A stretch of DNA of 64,000 nt from Campylobacter sp. RM12651 (GCF_022369475.1 NZ_CP059600.1:310001-374000); one strand, 5' to 3'; positions 6,730 to 16,019 are shown, counted from the first letter of the stretch. The notes: a model not told the origin generated them from the sequence alone. Made by a program: numbers and translations.

Positions 6730-9642
6730 TTAACCTAAGCTTGAGATTTTTTCTATAATTACTCCAAATCCTTGCCTTGCTACAGAGCCTACGACAAAAT
6801 CACTAATTAAGGCATTTTCTCCACGAATAGTATCATCAGGTATTATATTTGAGATACTAACGCCTGTTCTTTTTGAAATATTTTTAGCAATTAATTTCCC
6901 ATCAATATAAAAATCACTAGCACCTTCGCCACGCCTAGCACGAGAATGCTCAATTCCTACTGCTTCTTTATGAATTCCTTTTCTAGTTTTTAATATTCCT
7001 ATTATTTTTTTATCATCTCTTATAACTTTGATTAAATCCTTATCTTTAAGACCTAGTTTTGCTGCTGTATCTTCGTGTAATTCAATGTAGTTTGAATATT
7101 TTAAATGAGTTAGTTTTGAACTAGCAGCAACTAAACTTGAATATATATTTGATTTATACGAAAAGGCTTTTAGATTTAACTCATCTAATGTGGTATTGTT
7201 TTTAAATCTTTGTTTTACAAAATAAGGAACCCCACTATAATTTTTCCCAGTTAAAGAATCCTTAGTAAGTGCTAAATCTTCGTTATAAATAGCTATTTCT
7301 TTTTTGTATGTTTTTGCTAAGGCATTTTTGTTATATGCTTTGTTTTTGCTTTCAAATTTTCCACCCCTTGCCATACAAAATAAAGCTTTTTTATAGTGTT
7401 TTGGGCTAATTTCTTTTAATTCTTGAATGAATGGTAAGTCCTTTATCTCATCTTCGTTTATTTCATAATCAAATCCACCATCAAGCGTAACATTTATAAA
7501 ACTTCTTAAATAATAATCACTCGGCTTATCAAGGTCAAATAAATTACCTTCACTATCGCTAATTGCGTTTTTGCCAAATCCTGCTAAGCCTAATTTTTTG
7601 CCTAATTCAATTATAAAGCTATCCATACATACGCTTTCATTATTGCTAAACTTAACATTAGGAGAATTTAAAATAGGAAATCTAAAATGACTAGCTTTAC
7701 TCAAAGCACCACCCCAAGGATTAACAACACCCCAAGTCTCATACATAACGTTATCAGGAACTATATAATCAGCAAACATACTTGTTTCGTTTATAAATGG
7801 GTCAATTGCTATGAATAATGGTATTTTAGAGCTATCTTTTAAAGAATTTTTAACATTATTCATATTACTAGCATAAGCAATATTAGCATTCCAAGAAAGC
7901 AATATATCTATTCCGTAAGGATATTTTAATGCTGCATTTGTGATTGCGTCGGTGCAAATTGCATTAGTTAGTGGATACCAAGGTAGTTTTGATGGATAAG
8001 GGTTTTCGTTGTTTTTGATTTTGTTTTTATATTCGCTAGTTGCTTCATAAGGTTTTTTAGTTTTATCAACCCTAATTCCACTAGGTTTAATTTTGCCTTT
8101 ATATTTTGCTAATTCAAATTCTCCTGACAAATCATTATATTTACCCCCACCAGCACTCATTCCACCAATTTTATTTAAATTCCCAAGCAAACCAACTAAT
8201 TCTAAAATAGCATAAGCTGTATAAAATCCATTAGTTTGCATAGTCCCGCCGTGCAAATCAAATGCTACTTTATTTTTATATTTTTTGATTTTTTCTAATA
8301 AATATTCATAATCTTTTTTACTAACGCCACTATTTTGCAACAAATCATCTAAAGAATTTGAATTGACACTTTCTTTTAATTTGATAAAACTTGTTTTAAC
8401 CTTTATTGCTTCATCATCTAAAGTTATTATTCCATCATAATAAATATTAGCTTTTTTACAATCTTTTGCACTTATTAATCCTTGCTCGTTAATAACCATA
8501 ATTTCATTATTAATTCTTAAAAATTCTCCTTTTTTATAGTTTTTATAATCATCTTCAACGACTAAATAAGCAGCATTAGAAAAACTTACATTGTTTTCAT
8601 TTAAATTAGTATAAGATAGATATTCTTCATCATAAATTTTTTGATTTATTACATCTTGTAATAAGGCTAATGCTAAAAACAAATCCCCACCAGGCTTTAT
8701 AGCAATCCATTTTCCTACGCTAGATGCACTTGAAGTAGAATTTGTAAGTATTGGGGTTATTGTTGCGTATTCTAAATTATTGCTTTTTCTATTTGCTATT
8801 TTTAATCCTTGTCTTTTGAAAGGATTTCCAGCTTGAGCAGGAGCACTTGCGAAATTAATCAAAAACTCGCAATTATCAAAATCAGGTTTTAAGTGTGGGT
8901 ATTTATCAAAATCATTTAAAAAAGCAGCCATTCCAGCTCTCATAGAAAGACCGCAAGTTGCTGTGTGTCCGTGAAAATTAATAGTTCCGAATGATTTTTG
9001 AAATCTTTCTTGAAAGAAATTCTTTCTTCCTTCATCGCCTGTTGCGATTATACATAATCCATTTGCTTTCTTTCCAAATTCAGGAGCATTTTCATCTATT
9101 AAATCAGTATGATTATAAACTTCTTTAAATCCTTTTACATAGCCTTCATTAAATAAATCTCCGCCATTTACTATCTCATCTAAAAATTTATCAGGCTCAA
9201 TACTTTGCCATTTATTTTCTCCCCTTTTTCCAACTCTTTTTAGTATTTTAGTTACCCTTGCTTTATCATTTAATTTATCAAATACTAAATTACCCCTAGC
9301 ACAAACACTTGAATGGATTTTGCCTTGATTTGTGAGTAAATAACTATCTTTTATACTAGTATTCATATTAAGCCAAGGGTCGCTTGATAATAAACTATAT
9401 GGATTGCCAATAACTTTTAAAACCTTATTATCTAATACTTTTACCCTAACACCACAATGAGTAACGCAACCATTACAAACACTTGAATAATACTTGCCGA
9501 TTTTTGGATTTAGGCTATTTGCATATATGCTATCGTTTGTTTTTGTTTGTGGTTTTATGATTTTTTGTATTGTTTCATTGTAAAAATAAGCCCCTGCTAT
9601 GCCTGTTATCCCTGATGCTATTAAAAACTTTCTTCTACTCAC
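6730..9642 (-). CDS. ttrA: Tetrathionate reductase catalytic subunit A (molybdopterin, Tat-exported)
   Basis: A 970-residue molybdopterin oxidoreductase of the TtrA/PhsA/ArrA group. The start is GTG with an AAGGAG site, and the N-terminus SRRKFL is a twin-arginine export signal followed by a hydrophobic stretch. A [4Fe-4S] motif C-x2-C-x3-C (SVCNGCVTHCG) lies near residue 55, with a fourth cysteine at SVCARG near 112; GHTATCGLSMRAG supplies a likely Mo-ligand cysteine. The order B-C-A and the three subunit types match Salmonella ttrBCA, which reduces tetrathionate to thiosulfate in the periplasm. Arsenate or polysulfide as substrate cannot be excluded by eye. No TtrRS two-component pair is adjacent. 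The gene overlaps ttrC by eight bases. Confidence 0.8.
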   Translation of the reverse strand: MSRRKFLIASGITGIAGAYFYNETIQKIIKPQTKTNDSIYANSLNPKIGKYYSSVCNGCVTHCGVRVKVLDNKVLKVIGNPYSLLSSDPWLNMNTSIKDSYLLTNQGKIHSSVCARGNLVFDKLNDKARVTKILKRVGKRGENKWQSIEPDKFLDEIVNGGDLFNEGYVKGFKEVYNHTDLIDENAPEFGKKANGLCIIATGDEGRKNFFQERFQKSFGTINFHGHTATCGLSMRAGMAAFLNDFDKYPHLKPDFDNCEFLINFASAPAQAGNPFKRQGLKIANRKSNNLEYATITPILTNSTSSASSVGKWIAIKPGGDLFLALALLQDVINQKIYDEEYLSYTNLNENNVSFSNAAYLVVEDDYKNYKKGEFLRINNEIMVINEQGLISAKDCKKANIYYDGIITLDDEAIKVKTSFIKLKESVNSNSLDDLLQNSGVSKKDYEYLLEKIKKYKNKVAFDLHGGTMQTNGFYTAYAILELVGLLGNLNKIGGMSAGGGKYNDLSGEFELAKYKGKIKPSGIRVDKTKKPYEATSEYKNKIKNNENPYPSKLPWYPLTNAICTDAITNAALKYPYGIDILLSWNANIAYASNMNNVKNSLKDSSKIPLFIAIDPFINETSMFADYIVPDNVMYETWGVVNPWGGALSKASHFRFPILNSPNVKFSNNESVCMDSFIIELGKKLGLAGFGKNAISDSEGNLFDLDKPSDYYLRSFINVTLDGGFDYEINEDEIKDLPFIQELKEISPKHYKKALFCMARGGKFESKNKAYNKNALAKTYKKEIAIYNEDLALTKDSLTGKNYSGVPYFVKQRFKNNTTLDELNLKAFSYKSNIYSSLVAASSKLTHLKYSNYIELHEDTAAKLGLKDKDLIKVIRDDKKIIGILKTRKGIHKEAVGIEHSRARRGEGASDFYIDGKLIAKNISKRTGVSISNIIPDDTIRGENALISDFVVGSVARQGFGVIIEKISSLG

Positions 9643-10657
9643 TTAATTCTCCTTTTATTTGTTTTTCTAATATGCTTACTAAAAGACAAAACAAACTTAT
9701 GCAAATTAGCCAATTGCCAAATACAGAACCTAAACTATCACTACCTAAGATTTTTGGTGTGTATGTTAAAAATCCACTCATAATTTTTGGCATAGAATTT
9801 CCTGCAAAAACTACATTAAATTTAAAGCTAAAGCTATAAATTATCATAGACAAAAATGCAAGTAATAAAAAGAATTGATTGTTTTTTAATCTTGTAAAAA
9901 GATTTATTAAAATAATAAAAATTAAGCAAAACTCAAGTATGAAAATCTCATAAAATCTAGCCATAAATACATATTGATATAGCTCTTTAATTTCTTTATT
10001 AAAACCAAGCATAAAGCTAAACCAAAATAATCTTAATAATAAATCACATACTATTAAAGCACTAGCAAGTCTTATAAAGATAAAAAGATTGATTTTATAA
10101 TTTATAATTTTTGAATATATAAATAAGACTAAAGCACATATTCCAACACCTCCTACACCGCCATTTGCAGCAAATAAAAGTGGTAAAACAGGTGTATTCC
10201 AAAAACTAACTCCAACACTTGTTCCTAAAATATATCCAGTGTATAAAGGAATGCAAAAAGATACAATAAGTGTGATTATTCCTAATTTTTTAGTATTTTT
10301 ATTGTTAATATGATTATATGCTAATAGTATTAGTAAAATAGGGTAGGTTATAAGTAATATAATTCCTATTTTCATAGCTGAAGTTGATAGATTACCCCAG
10401 CCATTTAAAAAGATTTCAAAAACTCTGCTAGGTTGTTTTAAATCATCAATTAAATTAAAAGGAATTGCACATAAACAAACAAAAGAAATTATCATTGAAA
10501 ATAGGGCGATATTTTTGTAGTTTTTCAATCCAAATACTAAATATAAACTAGCACATAAAAACGCTCCAAAACTAGCTCCTGCTATGAAAAAATCATTCAC
10601 AACATCTAAAGCCCAAGTTCGCTGAACGCTAAAACCTTCTAAAACTACAGCACTCAT
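9635..10657 (-). CDS. ttrC: Tetrathionate reductase membrane subunit C (NrfD family)
   Basis: An NrfD/PsrC-type polytopic membrane protein of 340 residues with about nine hydrophobic segments; it anchors the periplasmic TtrA-TtrB dimer and passes electrons from menaquinol. The motif RTWALDVVNDFFIAGASFGA at the N-terminus is typical of quinol-binding NrfD proteins. The start at 10657 is preferred over the in-frame ATG at 10669, because ATGA overlaps the ttrB stop and GGAG lies seven bases upstream. The 3' end overlaps ttrA, so the three genes are translationally coupled. Confidence 0.8.
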   Translation of the reverse strand: MSAVVLEGFSVQRTWALDVVNDFFIAGASFGAFLCASLYLVFGLKNYKNIALFSMIISFVCLCAIPFNLIDDLKQPSRVFEIFLNGWGNLSTSAMKIGIILLITYPILLILLAYNHINNKNTKKLGIITLIVSFCIPLYTGYILGTSVGVSFWNTPVLPLLFAANGGVGGVGICALVLFIYSKIINYKINLFIFIRLASALIVCDLLLRLFWFSFMLGFNKEIKELYQYVFMARFYEIFILEFCLIFIILINLFTRLKNNQFFLLLAFLSMIIYSFSFKFNVVFAGNSMPKIMSGFLTYTPKILGSDSLGSVFGNWLICISLFCLLVSILEKQIKGELSE

Positions 10658-11400
10658 TTTATTCTCCATTCTTCTTCTAAAGCCAAATCAAATTCTTTTG
10701 AAATATCTTGAAACATTTTATGATTAGGATTGATTTCATTTAATTCATTGTCTAAATTAATATAAAAAACTTGTGGTTTAGTCCCAAAATTTTGCTTTAA
10801 AACACTTGTTGGATAATCTTTTAATATTTGTGAAATTTCACTTGAACTATCATTTAAATCGCCAAAAATTCTAGCCCTACCAACGCAGGTTTGAACACAA
10901 GCTGGTAATTCATTATTATCTATTAAATGCACACAAAAAGTGCATTTATCAGCTACTTTTGTATTTTTATTAATAAATCTTTTATCATAAGGACAGGCAT
11001 TTACGCAGTAACTACAACCCCAGCATATTTCATTATCTACTAATACTATTCCATCTTCTCTTTTAAAAGTTGCTCCTGTAGGACAAACGCTTACGCAAGG
11101 TGGATTTTCGCAATGATTACAAAGTTCTGGCAAAAATGCCTTAAATACTTCATCGCTTTTACTTAATTCATATTCAGTAACAAATGTTCTAAATTGTTCG
11201 TGGGGGACTTGATTTTCATTGATACAAGCAGCAGTGCAAGCTTGACAGCCGATACATTTTCTAAGGTCAATTAGCATTGCATAGCGTTTTTTGCTATCTC
11301 CTATATATCTTTTATCTTTTTTATCTATTCCATTATTTTTTAGGCTAAAAGCATAACTTGATGAAGCTAATGTGGTTGTAATAAATACTCTTCTATTCAT
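10654..11400 (-). CDS. ttrB: Tetrathionate reductase iron-sulfur subunit B
   Basis: A 248-residue four-cluster ferredoxin-type subunit. Sixteen cysteines appear in DMSO-reductase-family spacing: CIGCQACTAAC, CNHCENPPCVSVC, CWGCSYCVNAC and CTFC followed later by CVQTC. The N-terminus NRRVFI plus a short hydrophobic run looks like a Tat signal, as in other TtrB proteins. It carries electrons between TtrC and TtrA. It is the first gene of the operon; an AAAAGG site precedes the ATG. The 219-base gap upstream is shared with the divergent gene at 11620 and shows no obvious TtrR site to my eye. Confidence 0.8.
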   Translation of the reverse strand: MNRRVFITTTLASSSYAFSLKNNGIDKKDKRYIGDSKKRYAMLIDLRKCIGCQACTAACINENQVPHEQFRTFVTEYELSKSDEVFKAFLPELCNHCENPPCVSVCPTGATFKREDGIVLVDNEICWGCSYCVNACPYDKRFINKNTKVADKCTFCVHLIDNNELPACVQTCVGRARIFGDLNDSSSEISQILKDYPTSVLKQNFGTKPQVFYINLDNELNEINPNHKMFQDISKEFDLALEEEWRIK

Positions 11401-11570
11401 ATAAAACCTTTTGATTTAGATTTTAATGAGTATATTTTTTGATTGTATAATTAAAGTTAAAATTTAATAATAAATTAAGGTTTAAATATTATTGCCTAAT
11501 TTTTGTTTGTTATTATCAATAAGTTTATATATAAATTTTATATAAATTTTTATAAGAATTTAATAACCAT

Positions 11571-11598
11571 TAATATTTTTTTTAAACTTACCGATATA
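11571..11598 (+). promoter_or_regulatory. Sigma-28 (FliA)-like promoter
   Basis: TAATATTT (11571-11578) and ACCGATAT (11590-11597) are separated by 11 bases, matching the flagellar consensus TAAAGTTT-N11-GCCGATAA at 6 of 8 and 6 of 8 positions. It lies 22 bases before the ATG at 11620. If real, the downstream genes are expressed with late flagellar genes. Confidence 0.45.
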
Positions 11599-11619
11599 GA
11601 AAAATAACGGGGGTTTAAA

Positions 11620-12432
11620 ATGCAAATAACAAACTATAATCACTTTTATAACATTTTAAAGCGTGAAGCAATAATTAATTACAATGTAAAAGAGCGTAAT
11701 CAAAGCACAATTGGTAGTGTAAGAGAGCAATATATCAAAAATCTTAATTTAGATGAAAACTTATTAAATGATTTAAATAATACATTTATAAGAGATGATT
11801 ATTTGCCAAAGAAAGCTTATACAATCAAAGAAGCTTTAAAGAATTTAAATAGTGATTATAGTGAAGCTTTAAAAGATTTAAAATATAACATAAATCAAAT
11901 GTCTGATTTAATTTATAATTCAGCTTTTAGCGATTTTGATGAAACTTTTGTTGATGACGGGACTAATTTAGGCAATCTCAAAACCAAGCTTAATTTAAAA
12001 TTAAGAGTAATACAAGAATACAAAGTAAGTAATATTTATCAAAGAGCTTTTAGTGATTTTTTTAACCCTGAAGACAAAAAAGAACTAAGAGAGTTTTTAA
12101 AAGATTTTAAGATTAATAATGAATACATTGATGAAAGTCTTAATAATATTAATGATAGTGATATTTTAAAATTATTATGTGATAAAAATATTAGCGTTAA
12201 AGATTTTATAAGTGAGTGCAAAAGATTAAAGGCTATAAAAGAAAATCATACAATACTTGATAATAAAAAAGATGATTTTAAACCCATAGAAGTAAAAGGC
12301 ACAAGCACTCGTGAAAGTATGGAAGATATTTTAAGCAAACTTGATATTCAAAATATCAAAGATGAAAGAGATTTATTAGCTATTTTAATGGCATATAAAG
12401 ATAGCGAGAATTTATATGATAAAAGAATTTAA
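11620..12432 (+). CDS. Hypothetical protein, possibly flagella-coexpressed
   Basis: A 270-residue soluble, mostly helical protein rich in Asn, Asp, Lys and Leu; no signal peptide, membrane helix or motif I recognise. The start MQITNYNHFYN resembles the MKINSYSTYQ start of the next protein, and it ends NLYDKRI, reminiscent of the LIDIKV tail of the EF-hand proteins. An internal resemblance, SAFSDFDETF against RAFSDFFNPED, hints at an old duplication. The ribosome-binding site is a G5 run six bases before the ATG instead of AGGAG. A sigma-28-like promoter lies just upstream. It is followed after 15 bases by the next gene. Confidence 0.65.
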   Translation: MQITNYNHFYNILKREAIINYNVKERNQSTIGSVREQYIKNLNLDENLLNDLNNTFIRDDYLPKKAYTIKEALKNLNSDYSEALKDLKYNINQMSDLIYNSAFSDFDETFVDDGTNLGNLKTKLNLKLRVIQEYKVSNIYQRAFSDFFNPEDKKELREFLKDFKINNEYIDESLNNINDSDILKLLCDKNISVKDFISECKRLKAIKENHTILDNKKDDFKPIEVKGTSTRESMEDILSKLDIQNIKDERDLLAILMAYKDSENLYDKRI

Positions 12433-12447
12433 AATAAAGGAATAATT

Positions 12448-13608
12448 ATGAAAATAAATTCTTATTCAACATATCAAATAACCAATATAAGCAAAAAAGA
12501 AACAAATAACGAGATTAAAAAAGTAGATAATAAAGCAGATGATAAAAAGGTAGGTGAAGTATTAGGATACGGAGTTGATAAAGATGGCTTTTTTACAAGT
12601 GATTTTAACAAAGCAGCAGGAATTGCTGAAGATTTTAAAATACATAGCGATAGTTTAAAATCTTTAGTAGAACATAATGAAAATGCAATATCACTTTATA
12701 AAATTTGTAAATCAATTGATATAGCAAAAAGCGTTGAAAATGCTTATAAAGTCTTAAGCCAAGTTGTAAGTGAAGATTTTTTAAACTCTAAAGATTTTTT
12801 TAATACCGAAGATATAAAGCAATTTCCACAAGGTTATATTCAAGCAAGAAGTGATGAAATCAAAATCAATAAAATTTTACATTCACCTGATGATTATGAG
12901 AATAATCACGGAATGACTTTTCAAAATGAACTTTACCAAACTCATCATCCCTTATTTTATTCTTTTGACAATGATGATAAAACCTTACCAAACACAAATG
13001 TTTTTCCACCTGATAATATCAAGCAAGACCCTAGATTTAGTGGATATTTTGGTGATTATGACGAAGCAAGACAAAATTATATAAATGAAAATGGAGAAAT
13101 ATCAAAAGGCGGGCTTTTGATAGGTATATTAAAATCAAACCCAGCTTTAATTGAAGGAGAAAGCACATATAAAGGTAAATTAAGTGGTTATGATAGAAAA
13201 ATTAGCTCGGCTACATTTTTTGCATTTGATAAAGCGTTAGGAATGCAAGTAATAGCAAGGGGAGAAAATGGCTTTATGAGTGCTGAAGTTGAGCGTATGC
13301 CAAGATGGCTGAAAGATTATGTCAAATTAAATGCTTATGATAAACCATTAAGCCAAAGAAGTGCTATTTTAGGAAGTGCTAATTATACTAAAACCTTATA
13401 TAGTCTTAATAGTGGATTTTTTAGTAGTAATAAAAAAGCTGAAGAAAAACAAGCTGACGAATTTATGAGAAAGATAAGAGAGTTAATGGGTTTAGAAAAT
13501 CCAAATAAAAACATTAGCGAATTAAATTATGATGAGTTTTTAAAACTAGCTTTTAGTTTTAGCCAAAATAAAGTATCTAATATAAGATTGTTTGATATAA
13601 AAGTTTAG
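12448..13608 (+). CDS. Hypothetical protein with calcium-loop-like motif and DIKV tail
   Basis: A 386-residue soluble protein with no Sec signal. An EF-hand-like half-loop, GVDKDGFFTSDFNKAAGI, occurs near residue 43. The C-terminal segment YDEFLKLAFSFSQ followed by IRLFDIKV parallels the C-terminal block of the EF-hand proteins at 3126-6657. I recall similar uncharacterised Campylobacter proteins starting MKINSY but cannot name the family. AAAGGA precedes the ATG; it forms a two-gene unit with 11620-12432. Secretion through the flagellar export apparatus is a guess based on the promoter and on the lack of a Sec signal. Confidence 0.7.
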   Translation: MKINSYSTYQITNISKKETNNEIKKVDNKADDKKVGEVLGYGVDKDGFFTSDFNKAAGIAEDFKIHSDSLKSLVEHNENAISLYKICKSIDIAKSVENAYKVLSQVVSEDFLNSKDFFNTEDIKQFPQGYIQARSDEIKINKILHSPDDYENNHGMTFQNELYQTHHPLFYSFDNDDKTLPNTNVFPPDNIKQDPRFSGYFGDYDEARQNYINENGEISKGGLLIGILKSNPALIEGESTYKGKLSGYDRKISSATFFAFDKALGMQVIARGENGFMSAEVERMPRWLKDYVKLNAYDKPLSQRSAILGSANYTKTLYSLNSGFFSSNKKAEEKQADEFMRKIRELMGLENPNKNISELNYDEFLKLAFSFSQNKVSNIRLFDIKV

Positions 13609-13665
13609 ATTATTTTAGAAATTTTATTGCAAAAGTTATAAGATATTTTGATTTTTGAAAATATT

Positions 13666-13710
13666 TTCTTATTTTAAATTCTTAAAACTAAATAGAATTT
13701 AAAATAAGAA
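13666..13710 (+). terminator. Long inverted repeat after the hypothetical gene pair
   Basis: A 16-base perfect inverted repeat (TTCTTATTTTAAATTC and complement) around a 13-base spacer, 58 bases after the stop at 13608. It contains TTTTAAATTCTTAAAA, found again at 36693 and 48549. Confidence 0.55.
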
Positions 13711-13718
13711 TAAAAAGC

Positions 13719-13740
13719 GAATTAGGAATAATCCTAATTC
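13719..13740 (-). terminator. Intrinsic terminator of the cjaA-type gene
   Basis: GAATTAGGA and its complement form a 9-base stem with a four-base loop, followed on the minus strand by CGCTTTTTA. It begins eight bases after the stop of the binding-protein gene at 13748. Confidence 0.65.
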
Positions 13741-13747
13741 AAAATTA

Positions 13748-14560
13748 TTAAAGTTTGCCGCCTTCTACAACAACACTTTCTTTATCAATATCAGTTCCAT
13801 AAACAGGTGCTAGAGTTTCATCATAATTTTTGTGGAAGAATTGCTCTTCGCCTAGTTTTACTATCTCATTATTTAGCCATTCTAAAAGCTCTTTATTGCC
13901 TTTTTTAACAGCAGGTGCGATTACATCAATATCTCCTAATTCACTAATACCTACTACAAAATCAGGATTGTTTTTAACCCAAGCAAAAAGCAAGGTGTTA
14001 TCGTGTGCTAGTGCAGCACCTCTGCCATCTAATAATGCTCCAAAAGTTTCAGTATTTTGGTCGTATTTTGCTAGATTTACTCCGTTTTTATTTTTTGTAA
14101 AATACGCATCAGCAGTTGTGCCTTTATTTACGATTAGAGTTTTTCCATCTAGTTCTTTAATGTCTTTAATCTCTGCATTTTTAGGACTTGCAATGCCTAA
14201 TGAAACTTTCATATAAGGTAATGCAAAATCAACAACTCTTGCTCTTTCAGGTGTTTTTGTAAAATTAGCTAAAATAATATCAACTTTATCAGATTGTAAA
14301 AACTCAACCCTACTAGCAGCCTCAACAGGAACTAAGGTTAATTTATCTTCACTACCTAATAAATCTTTAGCAATTCTTTTTGCAAAATAAATATCATAGC
14401 CTTGAAACTTACCTTCTTTATCAACAAAGCCAAATGGTGGTTTATCAGCAAAAACACCTATTTTAATATTATCGCTAGTTTTAATCTCTTCAATATTTCT
14501 AGCATTAGCAAAACAGGTTAGTAAAGCCCCTGCAACAAGTGATAAAATAACTTTTTTCAT
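13748..14560 (-). CDS. cjaA: CjaA-type cysteine-binding periplasmic protein
   Basis: A 270-residue solute-binding protein of family 3 with an export signal (residues 1-20). Its sequence tracks C. jejuni CjaA (Cj0982), shown structurally to bind cysteine: IGVFADKPPFGFVDKEG, DIILANFTKTPERA, NKGTTADAYF and AHDNTLLFAWVKNNPDF. It captures cysteine for import. C. jejuni CjaA is an inner-membrane lipoprotein; here the only signal-region cysteine is in LLTCFA, a weak lipobox with Thr at -1, so lipidation is uncertain. It is the last gene of a permease-permease-ATPase-binding protein cluster, 62 bases after the ATPase gene, with an AGGAG site. Confidence 0.85.
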   Translation of the reverse strand: MKKVILSLVAGALLTCFANARNIEEIKTSDNIKIGVFADKPPFGFVDKEGKFQGYDIYFAKRIAKDLLGSEDKLTLVPVEAASRVEFLQSDKVDIILANFTKTPERARVVDFALPYMKVSLGIASPKNAEIKDIKELDGKTLIVNKGTTADAYFTKNKNGVNLAKYDQNTETFGALLDGRGAALAHDNTLLFAWVKNNPDFVVGISELGDIDVIAPAVKKGNKELLEWLNNEIVKLGEEQFFHKNYDETLAPVYGTDIDKESVVVEGGKL

Positions 14561-14622
14561 AATTTCTCCTTTAAATAAAATCGCTTGTAATTAAAACGCA
14601 AAAAAATTAATAAAAGATAATT

Positions 14623-15363
14623 TTAATCCTTTTTAAATTCAAACATATTTAAAAATTGCTTAGCTCTATTAGTTTGCGGATTTGTAAAAAACTCTTCAGG
14701 ACTTGCAATTTCAACAATTTTGCCACTATCCATAAAAATAATTTTATCAGCTACAGCTCTAGCAAATGCCATTTCGTGAGTTACTATTAGCATTGTTTTT
14801 TCTTCTTTTGCAAGATTTAATAATACATCTAAAACTTCTCTTACTATTTCAGGATCAAGCGCAGCCGTAACTTCATCAAAAAGCATAATTTCAGGATTCA
14901 TACATAAAGCTCTAACTATTGCAATTCTTTGTTTTTGACCGCCACTTAGCTCTTTTGGATAGGCGTTTTGTTTATGCTCTAAACCAACTTTTTGCAATAA
15001 ATCTAGGGCTTGTTTTAAAACTTCATCTTTTTTACGCTTTTGAACTTTCATAGGAGCTAATAAGATATTTTCAAGCACATTTAAATGGTCAAACAATTCA
15101 TAGCTTTGAAACACCATTCCAACATATTTTCTAATCTCTTGCCAGTTTTTATAATCTTTAGTAATTATTTCATTTTTTATATAAATATTTCCACTAGCTA
15201 TATTTTCAAGTCCGTTAATACACCTTAAAGTTGTGCTTTTCCCACAGCCACTAGGCCCTACTAAAACAACAACTTCGCCTTTATTAACTTCAAAAGAAAT
15301 ATCTTTTAAAGCGTGGTTATTGCCGTAAAATTTATTAATATTTTCAAGTTTTAAAATACTCAT
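14623..15363 (-). CDS. Amino-acid (cysteine-type) ABC transporter ATPase
   Basis: A polar-amino-acid ABC ATPase of 246 residues. Walker A GPSGCGKSTT, signature LSGGQKQRIAIVRAL, Walker B IMLFDEVTAALDP and the switch histidine in VTHEM are all intact. The start at 15363 is chosen: ATG overlaps the permease stop as TAATG with GGTGGAG just upstream. A longer frame starting at 15414 would intrude into the permease gene. It energises the two permeases upstream and is presumably fed by the CjaA-type protein. Confidence 0.9.
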   Translation of the reverse strand: MSILKLENINKFYGNNHALKDISFEVNKGEVVVLVGPSGCGKSTTLRCINGLENIASGNIYIKNEIITKDYKNWQEIRKYVGMVFQSYELFDHLNVLENILLAPMKVQKRKKDEVLKQALDLLQKVGLEHKQNAYPKELSGGQKQRIAIVRALCMNPEIMLFDEVTAALDPEIVREVLDVLLNLAKEEKTMLIVTHEMAFARAVADKIIFMDSGKIVEIASPEEFFTNPQTNRAKQFLNMFEFKKD

Positions 15364-16019
15364 TAACTCCACCTTTTTTCTAGTATTTTTGATATTTTTG
15401 ATAAGGGATAACAAATTATAAAATATATAAAAAATATAATTGTATAAATATATAAAGGTGCTAGATTGCTAATAAATAATGTAACTTCTTTTAATTGATT
15501 ACCTATTGCTAAAATATCTACAACACCTATTAAATAAGCTACTGAAGTAGTCTTAATCATACGGCTTAAAAGATTTATTACATTAGGAATTAATCTTTTT
15601 AATGCAAGTGGCAAAATAATATATCTATACATTTGGTATTTACTAAGTGCAAGTGCGATTGAGCTTTCAAATTGGTGTTTAGGAATACTTGTTATTGCAC
15701 CCCTTACTAAATCCATCATCTCAAACATACCCCAAATCACAAATACAATAATAGTAGCACTAATAGCATCTATACTAAGCCAACTTGACATTCCAAAATA
15801 TATTAAAAATAGCCAAACGATAATAGGCATAAATCTTATAATTTCAAGAATTATTTTTAGAATATAAAAAATAATTTTATTTCCTAAACTCATAAAAACG
15901 CCTAAAACAAGCCCACCTATAATTGAGAAAAATATAGATACAAAAGATATAAATAAAGTAACTTTTAAGCCTTCATAAAGCCTTGAATAAATTGATAAAT
16001 CAAATAATATTTCACTCAT
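15363..16019 (-). CDS. Amino-acid ABC transporter permease (second)
   Basis: A 218-residue His/Glu/Gln/Arg-type inner-membrane permease with about five hydrophobic segments. The EAA-like loop FESSIALALSKYQMYRYIIL followed by PLALKRLIPN contacts the ATPase. It overlaps the first permease gene by four bases and the ATPase gene by one base, showing coupled translation. With the first permease it forms a heterodimeric channel. Confidence 0.88.
   Translation of the reverse strand: MSEILFDLSIYSRLYEGLKVTLFISFVSIFFSIIGGLVLGVFMSLGNKIIFYILKIILEIIRFMPIIVWLFLIYFGMSSWLSIDAISATIIVFVIWGMFEMMDLVRGAITSIPKHQFESSIALALSKYQMYRYIILPLALKRLIPNVINLLSRMIKTTSVAYLIGVVDILAIGNQLKEVTLFISNLAPLYIYTIIFFIYFIICYPLSKISKILEKRWS

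Noticed and set aside
13830-14216. Plus-strand open frame of 128 codons opposite the cjaA-type gene
   Set aside because: Antisense to a clear CjaA homologue; composition is that of a reversed coding strand.
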